A stretch of 38,299 nucleotides of DNA from Bacillota bacterium (GTDB lineage: Bacteria; Bacillota; Clostridia; Acetivibrionales; DSM-1351). The position numbers and the translations under genes are program-made. The DNA lies in NCBI GenBank assembly GCA_023433945.1, contig JAEYTP010000056.1, positions 1-38,299 of the forward strand, in the 5' to 3' direction. The notes under the pieces were generated by a model, which was not told where the DNA came from, searched no databases, and worked only from the letters and a program-made list of their open reading frames with translations. Below are positions 1 to 8,354 of the stretch, piece after piece. The number at the start of each line of letters is the position of its first letter. Positions within the stretch are counted from its first letter, which is position 1.

Positions 1-2071
1 AAAGGGCTTTGAATTCCCTCAGGAGCCTAAGGCTCAGCTGATGGAAGCTGTTAAGGCGGTTTTCCGTTCATGGGACAATCCTCGTGCAATTATTTATAGA
101 AGACTTAATGATATTCCAGGTGATTGGGGTACAGCAGTTAATGTTCAAGAAATGGTTTACGGAAACATGGGTAATGATTCCGGTACCGGCGTTGCATTTA
201 CTAGAAACCCATCTACTGGTGAAAGAAAGCTATATGGCGAGTTCTTGATGAATGCACAGGGTGAAGACGTTGTTGCAGGTATTAGAACACCTCAACCAAT
301 GGAGCACATGAAAGAAGTAAATGCTGAAGCCTACAACCAGTTTGTTGATATTGCAAATACTCTTGAAAAGCACTATAGAGACATGCAGGATATGGAGTTT
401 ACTATTGAAAAGGGTAAGCTGTTTATGCTTCAGACCAGAAATGGTAAGAGAACTGCAGCGGCAGCGTTAAAGATAGCTGTTGACCTTGTAGAAGAGGGCA
501 TGATTACAAAGCAGGAAGCAATTATGAAGGTCGATCCAAAGCAGTTGGATGCTTTGTTACATCCAAACTTTGAACCTAAAGCACTAAAAGCAGCTATTCC
601 TGTTGCAAAAGGACTTCCGGCATCACCAGGTGCTGCTACCGGTAAGGTTTATTTCGAAGCTGAGGATGCAGTTGAAGCATACAAGGCTGGAGAAAAGAAG
701 GTTATTCTTGTAAGACTTGAGACTTCACCAGAGGATATCGAAGGTATGCACGTTTCACAAGGTATTTTGACTGGCCGTGGCGGTATGACTTCACATGCTG
801 CTGTTGTAGCACGTGGTATGGGTACTTGCTGTGTAGCTGGTTGTGGTGAAGTAAAGATAAATGAAGCAGAAAAGTACTTCCTGGACAAGAATGGCAAGAA
901 GTATGTTGAAGGTGATTGGATTTCACTTGACGGTTCAACAGGTAATGTTTATGGAGATAAGCTTCCAACAGTTGAGCCTGAGATGACTGGTGATTTTTCT
1001 ACCCTTATGCAGTGGGCTGATGAAATCAGAACTCTCAAAGTAAGAACCAATGCAGATACTCCAAATGATGCTGCACAGGCTATAAAGTTCGGAGCTGAGG
1101 GTATTGGACTCTGCCGTACAGAGCATATGTTCTTTGAGTCAGATAGAATTCCTGCAATGAGAGAAATGATAGTTGCAAGAACAGAAGACCAGAGAAGAAA
1201 GGCTCTTGATAAGCTGCTACCTATGCAGAGAAGCGATTTTGAAGGCTTATTTACTGAAATGCAGGGCTATCCAGTAACTATCAGATTCCTGGATCCACCT
1301 CTACATGAATTCCTGCCACAGGCTGACGAAGATATTGCTGCTCTTGCAGGAGAAATGGGTATGACCTTTGAAGATTTAAAGGGAATAGTTGCTGATTTAC
1401 ATGAATTTAATCCAATGATGGGACATAGAGGTTGCCGTCTAGCAGTATCGTACCCTGAAATTGCAGAAATGCAGACAAGAGCGGTAATTGAAGCTGCTAT
1501 CAATGTAAACAAAGGTGGCATGTCAGTTATTCCTGAAATAATGATTCCATTGGTTGGTGATATCAAGGAATTGAAGTTTGTAAAGGATATAGTTGTTAAG
1601 ACCGCTAATGAAGTAATTGCAGCTGCTGGCGTTAAGCTTGAATATAAGGTTGGAACAATGATAGAAATTCCTAGAGCAGCTGTTACAGCTGATGAGATTG
1701 CAAAAGAAGCTGAGTTCTTCTCATTTGGTACAAATGACTTAACTCAGATGACATTTGGCTTCAGCCGTGATGATGCTGGTAAGTTCTTGGAAGATTATTA
1801 TACAAAGAAGGTTTATGAGTCTGACCCATTTGCTAAGCTTGATCAAAATGGCGTTGGAAAGCTTGTTGAAATGGCTGTTAAGCTTGGTAAGCAGACTAGA
1901 CCTGATATTAAGCTGGGTATATGTGGGGAACATGGTGGTGATCCATCATCAGTAGAATTCTGCCACAGAGCAGGACTCAACTATGTTTCCTGTTCACCAT
2001 TCAGAGTGCCAATAGCTAGACTTGCTGCTGCACAGGCTGCAGTTGGTGGAGCTGGATTGGGACAGAAGTAA
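1..2071 (+). CDS. ppdK: Pyruvate, phosphate dikinase, 3' part (5' end outside window)
   Basis: The reading frame is open from base 2, so the gene starts before the window; about 689 C-terminal residues of an enzyme normally near 875 aa are present. PPDK interconverts pyruvate + ATP + Pi and PEP + AMP + PPi in the cytoplasm, and in many anaerobes serves glycolysis. Visible landmarks: the end of the nucleotide-binding part (FRSWDNPRAIIYRRLNDIPG), the swivelling phosphohistidine domain with GGMTSHAAVVARGMG (catalytic His codon at 794-796), and the C-terminal PEP/pyruvate TIM barrel with GTNDLTQMTFGFSRDD and the active-site Cys segment GICGEHGGDPSSVEF. The stop TAA is at 2069-2071 and a strong terminator follows. 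The ATG at 41 is internal, not the start. Identification is very secure. Confidence 0.98.
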   Translation, partial: KGFEFPQEPKAQLMEAVKAVFRSWDNPRAIIYRRLNDIPGDWGTAVNVQEMVYGNMGNDSGTGVAFTRNPSTGERKLYGEFLMNAQGEDVVAGIRTPQPMEHMKEVNAEAYNQFVDIANTLEKHYRDMQDMEFTIEKGKLFMLQTRNGKRTAAAALKIAVDLVEEGMITKQEAIMKVDPKQLDALLHPNFEPKALKAAIPVAKGLPASPGAATGKVYFEAEDAVEAYKAGEKKVILVRLETSPEDIEGMHVSQGILTGRGGMTSHAAVVARGMGTCCVAGCGEVKINEAEKYFLDKNGKKYVEGDWISLDGSTGNVYGDKLPTVEPEMTGDFSTLMQWADEIRTLKVRTNADTPNDAAQAIKFGAEGIGLCRTEHMFFESDRIPAMREMIVARTEDQRRKALDKLLPMQRSDFEGLFTEMQGYPVTIRFLDPPLHEFLPQADEDIAALAGEMGMTFEDLKGIVADLHEFNPMMGHRGCRLAVSYPEIAEMQTRAVIEAAINVNKGGMSVIPEIMIPLVGDIKELKFVKDIVVKTANEVIAAAGVKLEYKVGTMIEIPRAAVTADEIAKEAEFFSFGTNDLTQMTFGFSRDDAGKFLEDYYTKKVYESDPFAKLDQNGVGKLVEMAVKLGKQTRPDIKLGICGEHGGDPSSVEFCHRAGLNYVSCSPFRVPIARLAAAQAAVGGAGLGQK

Positions 2072-2127
2072 GATATAGAGCTATTGATAGCCTTGAATTT
2101 AAGGTGATTATGCAAGTATAAGAACAC

Positions 2128-2164
2128 GGTGTTGGTAGATATTTTATTTACCAACACCTTTTTT
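2128..2164 (+). terminator. Intrinsic terminator of ppdK
   Basis: Perfect 10-bp stem (GGTGTTGGTA, 2128-2137, with TACCAACACC, 2149-2158), 11-nt loop, then six T at 2159-2164. It lies 57 nt after the ppdK stop in the correct orientation. The T tract is also the first part of the long palindrome listed next. Confidence 0.88.
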
Positions 2165-2226
2165 ACACGTATTATAAAAGCAGTCAAGTGCAAACTTGAC
2201 TGCTTTTATAATACGTGTAAAAAAGG
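2157..2226. repeat. 33-bp perfect inverted repeat with GCAA tetraloop
   Basis: Two 33-nt arms (2157-2189 and 2194-2226) are exact reverse complements separated by GCAA, a GNRA-type tetraloop on the plus strand. It sits between convergent ppdK and the diguanylate cyclase gene. On either strand the run of T lies at the 5' foot and the run of A at the 3' foot, the reverse of an intrinsic terminator, so termination is not an adequate explanation. It could be a cruciform, an RNase III-type processing hairpin, or a small palindromic element. Confidence 0.85.
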
Positions 2227-2238
2227 GAAAGTATACTC

Positions 2239-2290
2239 TAGTTACAAACTGGTTAGCAAAAAGGAAAAATGTTCTTAGTTACAAACTGGT
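2239..2290. repeat. 15-bp direct repeat at the 3' end of the diguanylate cyclase gene
   Basis: The 15-mer TAGTTACAAACTGGT occurs at 2239-2253 and 2276-2290. The second copy covers the minus-strand stop codon and last codons of the GGDEF gene; the first lies 3' of the gene. It looks like a short duplication of the gene's end. Confidence 0.7.
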
Positions 2291-3402
2291 GGACAAGTAT
2301 TGCTCATTTTAGTCTGGTGCTGGTAATTGAAAAGAACACATTTGTTTCGGCCAGTTCTCTTTGCTTCATACAAAGCTATATCAGCTTTTTCTCTAATATC
2401 ATTTATTTCTCGAACATAATCTGGAAAGCAGGCAACACCCACTGATACTGTAATGTTTATCTCTTTACCATCTGAAAGTTTAATAGGAGTGCTAGCAACA
2501 TTCCTTCTAATTTTTTCAGCAATCTCCATCCCAATGTCAGGAATACAGTCGTGTAATATAACCGAAAATTCTTCTCCACCGTTTCTTGAAACTATATCTG
2601 TTGAACGGCAGGATTTTTTCAGTATGGAGCTTAATACTTGCAATACTATATCTCCTTCTAGATGGCCATATGTATCGTTTACCTTTTTAAAAAAGTCTAT
2701 ATCAATGGCGAGAAGGCACAAGGGTAAATCATTTTCAACAGCCCTGTTCTTGGCATTATTGTATAAGGTATCAAAGCTTCTGACATTATTTAATCCAGTT
2801 AAAAAATCATGACCTGATTCAGAACGGTATTTTCTATATGATTGTCCAAGCAACTGAAGCTTGTTAGTATATAAGTATGTGAAAACCCCTAATAGGATAT
2901 AGCTTATACTATGTGTGGCAATGATGGTAAGTCTTATATTAGGATCCTCTATAAGGATAAAATATAATATTTCTGCAACAAGTAATGATGCTCCTAAGCT
3001 AACTAACCATAGTTTTTCTCTAGATTTTACAAGACTATTTACCACTATACATATCAGTATTACAATAATTAACCCCAAAATACCTACAGTTGAAACAAAA
3101 TTTATACCATGTAATAAAAGCCTTCCAGTAAATATAATAAAAAAGGTAAGGATACCAGATGTAAGCCCGCAGCTAAAGTAGGAAAGCATTAGTGGTAAAT
3201 ATCTATAATCCACTAGTACATTATCCCCCGCATTTACACTAAAAATCATTAATATAATCCCCAGGACACCATAAATAAAGCCTAGAAAGAGCTTAAATAC
3301 ACGCCTGGAATTACTATTGATCTCAGTTTTAATAAAATAAATGTAGATTATACTTATAAATGAAACAAGAAAAGCAGCATTAATAAAATAATTCGTTAAC
3401 AT
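2275..3402 (-). CDS. Membrane diguanylate cyclase (5TM sensor + GGDEF)
   Basis: 375 aa. The N-terminal half (about 1-180) has six or more hydrophobic segments. The stretch around RYLPLMLSYFSCGLTSG (67-83) resembles the 5TMR/LytS-like membrane sensor family. A GGDEF domain follows at about 195-360, with DIDFFKKVNDTYGHLEGD (metal/substrate part) and the signature as GGEEF (275-279), a form compatible with activity. RSTD (266-269) is five residues before it, the correct place for the RxxD inhibitory site, so product feedback by c-di-GMP is likely. It would make c-di-GMP from 2 GTP at the membrane. The start ATG at 3400-3402 (complement) has GAGGTGA upstream. The gene is convergent with ppdK and monocistronic as far as visible. 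The sensed ligand is unknown. Confidence 0.93.
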   Translation of the reverse strand: MLTNYFINAAFLVSFISIIYIYFIKTEINSNSRRVFKLFLGFIYGVLGIILMIFSVNAGDNVLVDYRYLPLMLSYFSCGLTSGILTFFIIFTGRLLLHGINFVSTVGILGLIIVILICIVVNSLVKSREKLWLVSLGASLLVAEILYFILIEDPNIRLTIIATHSISYILLGVFTYLYTNKLQLLGQSYRKYRSESGHDFLTGLNNVRSFDTLYNNAKNRAVENDLPLCLLAIDIDFFKKVNDTYGHLEGDIVLQVLSSILKKSCRSTDIVSRNGGEEFSVILHDCIPDIGMEIAEKIRRNVASTPIKLSDGKEINITVSVGVACFPDYVREINDIREKADIALYEAKRTGRNKCVLFNYQHQTKMSNTCPPVCN

Positions 3403-3648
3403 TTATTCACCTCAGTTACATTTTACTATGTTTTGTATAAAAAGGGAAATACATTTATTTAAAAATAATATAAGAAATAGTATAATTATATATACATATA
3501 AGACAATTGGTGTTGTAATGTCGAGTAGTTTATACATAAAATATTAAACGGAGGTCATTGAGATTACTTTTAAAGAATTTATATTTTATATGTACAGGCT
3601 TGGCAACATATAGTGCAGTATAATAATTAAAAACTTAGGGGGATTCAA

Positions 3649-4638
3649 ATGCTAAATTATCAAGAGCTTGCAAAATTAGGAGATACAAGAACTTCAAGAT
3701 TTGTTGCGGGAACATCATTTATTATGTATACCTATTTAATAATAGGTTCTATGTTTTCTTTAATTTGGACTGCTATAGCGATGTTTAGAAATCCGGACGC
3801 TTTATTTTCTGAAAATGTTTTAAATCCGGCTTCATCACCTAATAATATTTTAGATTCGTTTATGAGTGTGCCAGAACAATATATTATGACAAACTTTACT
3901 ATATATTTTATGCTGCTTGGTGTGTTTGTGGCAGTACGGTATATTCACTATAGACCGTTTAAAAGCATTATTACACAAAGCCCCAAAATATCTATTAGTA
4001 AACTGATGATTGGAATTTTTGGCTATGGGGTACTGCTTTTTGCGAGTTCATTTGTAGATTACCTGCTATACCCTGAAACATACTCATTTAGCTTTGACCC
4101 AGCACAGTTTTGGATAATGTTACCCATTATACTTATAATGACACCTATTCAAACAACAGCTGAAGAACTGGTTTTCAGAGGTTATGTATTACAAGGCTTC
4201 GGGCTTAAGGTTAAGAATGGTTGGTTACTCTCGTTAATCTCTGGTGTTATTTTTATGCTCCCACATTTAGCAAACCCAGAGGTGTTTGCATCAACAAAGA
4301 TGAGTGCGTTTGATACTATATGTACTGTATTGAATTATTTCGTAGTAGGAGCATTGCTGGCTATTGTAACTATTAAGTCAAATTCATTGGAAATAGCTAT
4401 AGGTGTACATGCCATTAACAATCTATTTTGCTTTTTAGTTGTAAGCTTTCCAGACGCAGCGCTAGCAACTAATACTATTTTCTTTACCTCAAATTTTGAC
4501 CCTGTAATGCAACTGGTATATACTTTAATAATATCTGTTGCATTCTATGGAATAGTAACGCTATTTGTAAAATTAAAGCCGCAGTTATTCTATGATGTAC
4601 AAAGTAAGCAGTTGGAAAATGTTAAAACTATAAACTAG
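3649..4638 (+). CDS. CPBP-family intramembrane glutamic protease (CAAX/Rce1-like)
   Basis: 329 aa, polytopic, with about six to eight hydrophobic segments. The CPBP signature motifs are complete and in order: EELVFRG (Glu172, Glu173, Arg177), FMLPH with His206, and HAINN with His254 and Asn258. These residues form the active site of Rce1-like proteases; bacterial members include bacteriocin-immunity and protein-maturation proteins. The substrate cannot be told from sequence. The start ATG is preceded by TTAGGGGGA (3635-3643). A 230-nt upstream gap separates it from the divergent cyclase gene; it contains AT-rich possible -10 boxes (TATAAT near 3480 and 3620), but I could not match a convincing -35. 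The gene is followed by a short tandem repeat and then addB. Confidence 0.93.
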   Translation: MLNYQELAKLGDTRTSRFVAGTSFIMYTYLIIGSMFSLIWTAIAMFRNPDALFSENVLNPASSPNNILDSFMSVPEQYIMTNFTIYFMLLGVFVAVRYIHYRPFKSIITQSPKISISKLMIGIFGYGVLLFASSFVDYLLYPETYSFSFDPAQFWIMLPIILIMTPIQTTAEELVFRGYVLQGFGLKVKNGWLLSLISGVIFMLPHLANPEVFASTKMSAFDTICTVLNYFVVGALLAIVTIKSNSLEIAIGVHAINNLFCFLVVSFPDAALATNTIFFTSNFDPVMQLVYTLIISVAFYGIVTLFVKLKPQLFYDVQSKQLENVKTIN

Positions 4639-4639
4639 T

Positions 4640-4694
4640 AGTGGTGAAAATATGCTGTAAATATAGCAGTGGTGAAAATATGCTGTAATATAGC
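4640..4694 (+). repeat. Two-copy tandem repeat, 28/27 bp
   Basis: Copy 1 (4640-4667) and copy 2 (4668-4694) share AGTGGTGAAAATATGCTGTA and differ by one deleted A. They lie directly after the protease stop codon in the non-coding gap before addB. No function is evident. Confidence 0.85.
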
Positions 4695-4835
4695 AGAGGC
4701 ATCAAGAAATAGAAACATATTAATAACAAAATAGTAGTGAAATAGCAGGGCAACAAAGTGGTGGCATTTAAATAGCCAGCAGCTAAGCAATACTTTATAA
4801 TTTAAATATAAGAAATTAATAAATTAGGAGTTTAG

Positions 4836-7800
4836 ATGAGCATCAAAATTATTTATGGCAGGGCTGGCAGCGGGAAATCTCAACAGTGCCTTGAAGAAAT
4901 CAAACTGAACTACCTTGCAGGAAACAAAAAAATTATATTAATTGTGCCCGAACAGTTTACCTTTGAAGCAGAGCGTGCCTTATCAGCAAAGCTTGAGCAA
5001 GGTGGAATTATTGGAGCAGAGGTTCTAAGCTTTAGGCGTTTGGCTCACAGGGTAATGAATGAAGTTGGGGGAGTAACAGCCCCTCTTATTCATCCTGCCG
5101 GTAAATGCATGATTATTTATCGCATATTGGACAAGCTTAAGGATGAATTGTCTATTTTTAGCAAGTCTGCTGATAGCAAGGGATTTGTCAATACTATTTC
5201 TACCCTTATTACAGAAATGAAGCGTTACGAGGTCAACCTTCAACTTTTGGAGAAAACCATTGAACAGTTGGAGGACGCATACTTAAAACAAAAGCTGACC
5301 GAAATAAGTACTATTTATCAAGAGTTTGAAAAAATGCTGGGAGAACGCTTTAGGGATGCTGATGATGAGCTTACTCAGTTATCCAAGAAAATAGTAGAGT
5401 CAGAACAATGTCGTGGTGCAAGTATATGGATAGATGGCTTTTCGGGCTTTACCCCTCAAGAATATTCAGTAATAGAACAGCTTTTGCTGGTTGCAAATGA
5501 TATTACCTTAACCCTATGCACTGATGTTCTGGTGGAGGAGGACGGAATCCAGGACACAGATGTATTCAGTTCAGTCAAATATTCATACAAGAAGCTAATG
5601 CGCATTGCTAACAGTGTAGGGTCAGTAATAAAAACACCGGTAAATGCAAACAGCTTTAATAATGGAAAACTGTTCAGAATGAAGGATAGCGACGAGCTAA
5701 TCCACCTTGAGAGCAATTTCTTTAGTTACCCCAATAAGTCCTTTAGTGCCAAAACTGAGGATATTATTCTGTTTGAGGCGGGTAATATTTATACTGAGGT
5801 GGAACAGTGTGCTAAGTATATAATTAACCAGTGCAGGGACAATGGAAGAAGATATAGGGATATCTCTGTGGTTACAAGAAATCTTGAAGGCTACAAGAAT
5901 ATTGTTGAGGCAATTTTTTCAGAATATGAGATACCTTTCTTTATTGATTCAAAGTCGGATATTACTAATCATCCTTTGGTGAGACTTGTACTGTCCATGT
6001 TGGATATATTCAATAATAATTGGACATATGAGGATGTTTTCAGCTATTTAAAGGCAGGGCTTCTCTCAATACCGTCAAGTGATATTGATCTGATTGAAAA
6101 CTATGTGCTTGCATGTGGAATAAGGGGGAGCAGATGGTATCAGGCCGAAGACTGGAAAATGAGTCCTGAGCTGTTTTCTGACAAGAATGAGGGGCAGGAT
6201 GAAGAATTTTTATTACGCATTAATGAAATTAGAGCAGCAATAATAGAACCGTTGGTTGAATTCAGAGGACGAACAAAAGGCAGAAATACAGCTGCTGCTT
6301 TTTGTGAAGCCATTTATGTATTCTTAGAAAAAACAGGCGTATATATAAAGATTACACAGTTAGTTGATTACTTTAATGAAAATGGACAAAGACGACTTGC
6401 TAGCGAATATCAGCAGGTGTGGAATATCCTCATGGATGTGTTTGACCAGATAGTGGAGGTAATGGGTGAGGAGACTGTGTCAACACAGCGCTTTACCAAT
6501 ATTTTTAGGATAGGTCTGGCTGAGTACAAGATATCCACCATTCCTGCATCTGTTGACCAGATTATTGTAGGTAGTGCAGAGCATTCAAAAAGCACCAATG
6601 TTACCGATGTATATATTTTAGGTGTAAATGATGGAGTGTTTCCCTCAACTGGCATGGACGAAGGAATATTAAATGATCAGGATAGAAATACCCTTCTGGA
6701 GAAGGGGTTAGAGCTTGCAAGTGATACAAGAGCAAAGGCTTTTGATGAGCAATTTTTAATATACAAGGCTTTGACTGCTGCTTCTAAGCGACTAACATTA
6801 AGTTGGCCTGTTGCCGATAGTCAGGGCAAAACTCTAAGGCCCTCTACCTTAATATCCAGGCTAAAAAGAATATTCAGCAATATTACAACTAAGAGCAATG
6901 TTGCTAAAAATACTGACGGTAATGTAAAAACTACTGACAGCAATGCTACTAATACTGCTGGCCACAATGCTACTATTACTACTGACAGCTACTTGGACAA
7001 CATTGCAGCAAAGAATCCAGCATTTCGCCAGTTGGTATGTCAGCTAAGAGGACTCTCTGATGGAGATGCGGTAGATGCCTTTTGGAAAGAGGTATATGCA
7101 TGGTTTTTACAGCGTGATGATTGGAGAAGCCAATGTGAAATGTTGGCTTATGCCCTAAATTATAAAAATATTTCGAATGCAGTGAACAGAGAAAAAGTAC
7201 TCTCTTTGTATGGCACTAATGCGCGCTCAAGTGTATCTAGGATAGAGAAGTACTCCGTTTGCCCCTTTGCATATTATGTTCAATTTGGTCTAAAAGCAAA
7301 GGAAAGGAAGTTTTTCCAGCTCAGAGCACCTGATGTTGGAAGCTTTATGCATGCTGTGATTGAGAAGTTTGCAGCAGTTCTAATAGAGAATGAAATGACA
7401 TGGCGTGATTTTGATAGAGATTGGTGTAATGAACAGGTGGGGCTCATAGTATCAGATGTATTATCACAGATAAAGATGTCCTCTATCACATCGTCAGCTA
7501 GATATAAGGCATTAATGACAAGACTTAAAAGAGTTATTGCTAGGTCCATTTGGATGATTGCGCAGCATATCAGAATGGGTAGCTTCTACCCGGCTGGCTA
7601 CGAAGTGGACTTTGGTGAAAAGGCAGAGCTGCCACCGGTTGTAGTTGAATTAGGTACCGGTGAAAAGGTTAGTTTCATTGGCAGAATTGACAGGGTGGAT
7701 ACGCTAGAGACTGAAGAGGGAACTTATGTTAGAATTGTTGATTATAAATCGGGAAATAAGGACTTTAGCCTCAGTGATGCTTTAAATGGATTACAATTGC

Positions 7801-8354
7801 AGCTTATAACCTATATGGATGCCTTGCAGGAAGGGGCAGCAAACAAGTTTAAAGGCCCAATAATACCGGGTGGCATGCTGTATTTCCGGCTTGATGACCC
7901 TATAGTGAGTGCAAAAAGCGGTACAGATTCAAGCGATATTGAGCTTGCAATAATGAAAAAGCTCAAGATGAATGGCTTGCTGCTAGGAGAAGTAAAGCTG
8001 ATTACCGAAATGGATAACAGTATTTCTGGAACTTCTATTATTATACCTGCCAGGATCAATAAGGATGGACAGCTCGGAAAGCCATCATCAACTGCTTCGA
8101 GGGAGCAGTTCTCTATGCTAAGAGCATATACAAAAAGGCTGTTAACAGATCTGTTTACAGAGATAATGAAAGGGAATGTAGCTATAAGACCTTATAGAAA
8201 AAATAAGCAGACGGGATGCGATTATTGCAGCTATCAAGCGGTTTGTCAGTTTGACCCTACAATGAGTGATAATAGCTATCGTCAATTGTTTGACAAGAAG
8301 GATGATGAGGTATGGAGTATTATGAAAGGAACGGACAGTGTAAATGGCAGATAA
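4836..8354 (+). CDS. addB: ATP-dependent helicase/nuclease subunit B (AddB)
   Basis: 1172 aa, typical AddB length (about 1160). AddAB is the Firmicutes counterpart of RecBCD: it resects double-strand breaks up to Chi for RecA repair and degrades foreign linear DNA. Visible: Walker A GRAGSGKS at residues 8-15; nuclease core VDYKSG near residue 968; and four cysteines for the Fe-S staple, Cys809 (SVCPFAYYV) plus Cys1128, Cys1131 and Cys1137 in the Cx2Cx5C pattern known for AddB. An Asn/Thr-rich stretch at about 680-722 looks like an inserted low-complexity repeat. Start ATG has AGGAG (4826-4830) upstream. The 3' end overlaps addA by 11 nt, indicating translational coupling. Confidence 0.97.
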   Translation: MSIKIIYGRAGSGKSQQCLEEIKLNYLAGNKKIILIVPEQFTFEAERALSAKLEQGGIIGAEVLSFRRLAHRVMNEVGGVTAPLIHPAGKCMIIYRILDKLKDELSIFSKSADSKGFVNTISTLITEMKRYEVNLQLLEKTIEQLEDAYLKQKLTEISTIYQEFEKMLGERFRDADDELTQLSKKIVESEQCRGASIWIDGFSGFTPQEYSVIEQLLLVANDITLTLCTDVLVEEDGIQDTDVFSSVKYSYKKLMRIANSVGSVIKTPVNANSFNNGKLFRMKDSDELIHLESNFFSYPNKSFSAKTEDIILFEAGNIYTEVEQCAKYIINQCRDNGRRYRDISVVTRNLEGYKNIVEAIFSEYEIPFFIDSKSDITNHPLVRLVLSMLDIFNNNWTYEDVFSYLKAGLLSIPSSDIDLIENYVLACGIRGSRWYQAEDWKMSPELFSDKNEGQDEEFLLRINEIRAAIIEPLVEFRGRTKGRNTAAAFCEAIYVFLEKTGVYIKITQLVDYFNENGQRRLASEYQQVWNILMDVFDQIVEVMGEETVSTQRFTNIFRIGLAEYKISTIPASVDQIIVGSAEHSKSTNVTDVYILGVNDGVFPSTGMDEGILNDQDRNTLLEKGLELASDTRAKAFDEQFLIYKALTAASKRLTLSWPVADSQGKTLRPSTLISRLKRIFSNITTKSNVAKNTDGNVKTTDSNATNTAGHNATITTDSYLDNIAAKNPAFRQLVCQLRGLSDGDAVDAFWKEVYAWFLQRDDWRSQCEMLAYALNYKNISNAVNREKVLSLYGTNARSSVSRIEKYSVCPFAYYVQFGLKAKERKFFQLRAPDVGSFMHAVIEKFAAVLIENEMTWRDFDRDWCNEQVGLIVSDVLSQIKMSSITSSARYKALMTRLKRVIARSIWMIAQHIRMGSFYPAGYEVDFGEKAELPPVVVELGTGEKVSFIGRIDRVDTLETEEGTYVRIVDYKSGNKDFSLSDALNGLQLQLITYMDALQEGAANKFKGPIIPGGMLYFRLDDPIVSAKSGTDSSDIELAIMKKLKMNGLLLGEVKLITEMDNSISGTSIIIPARINKDGQLGKPSSTASREQFSMLRAYTKRLLTDLFTEIMKGNVAIRPYRKNKQTGCDYCSYQAVCQFDPTMSDNSYRQLFDKKDDEVWSIMKGTDSVNGR

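Noticed and set aside
2157..2226. Bidirectional intrinsic terminator
   Set aside because: T and A runs are on the wrong sides of the stem for termination on either strand; only the smaller hairpin at 2128-2164 fits.
3558..3620. Short leader ORF with GGAGG just upstream of the CPBP protease gene
   Set aside because: The TTG start is only 3 nt from the RBS-like string and the peptide has no recognisable feature; the alternative frame has no start codon.
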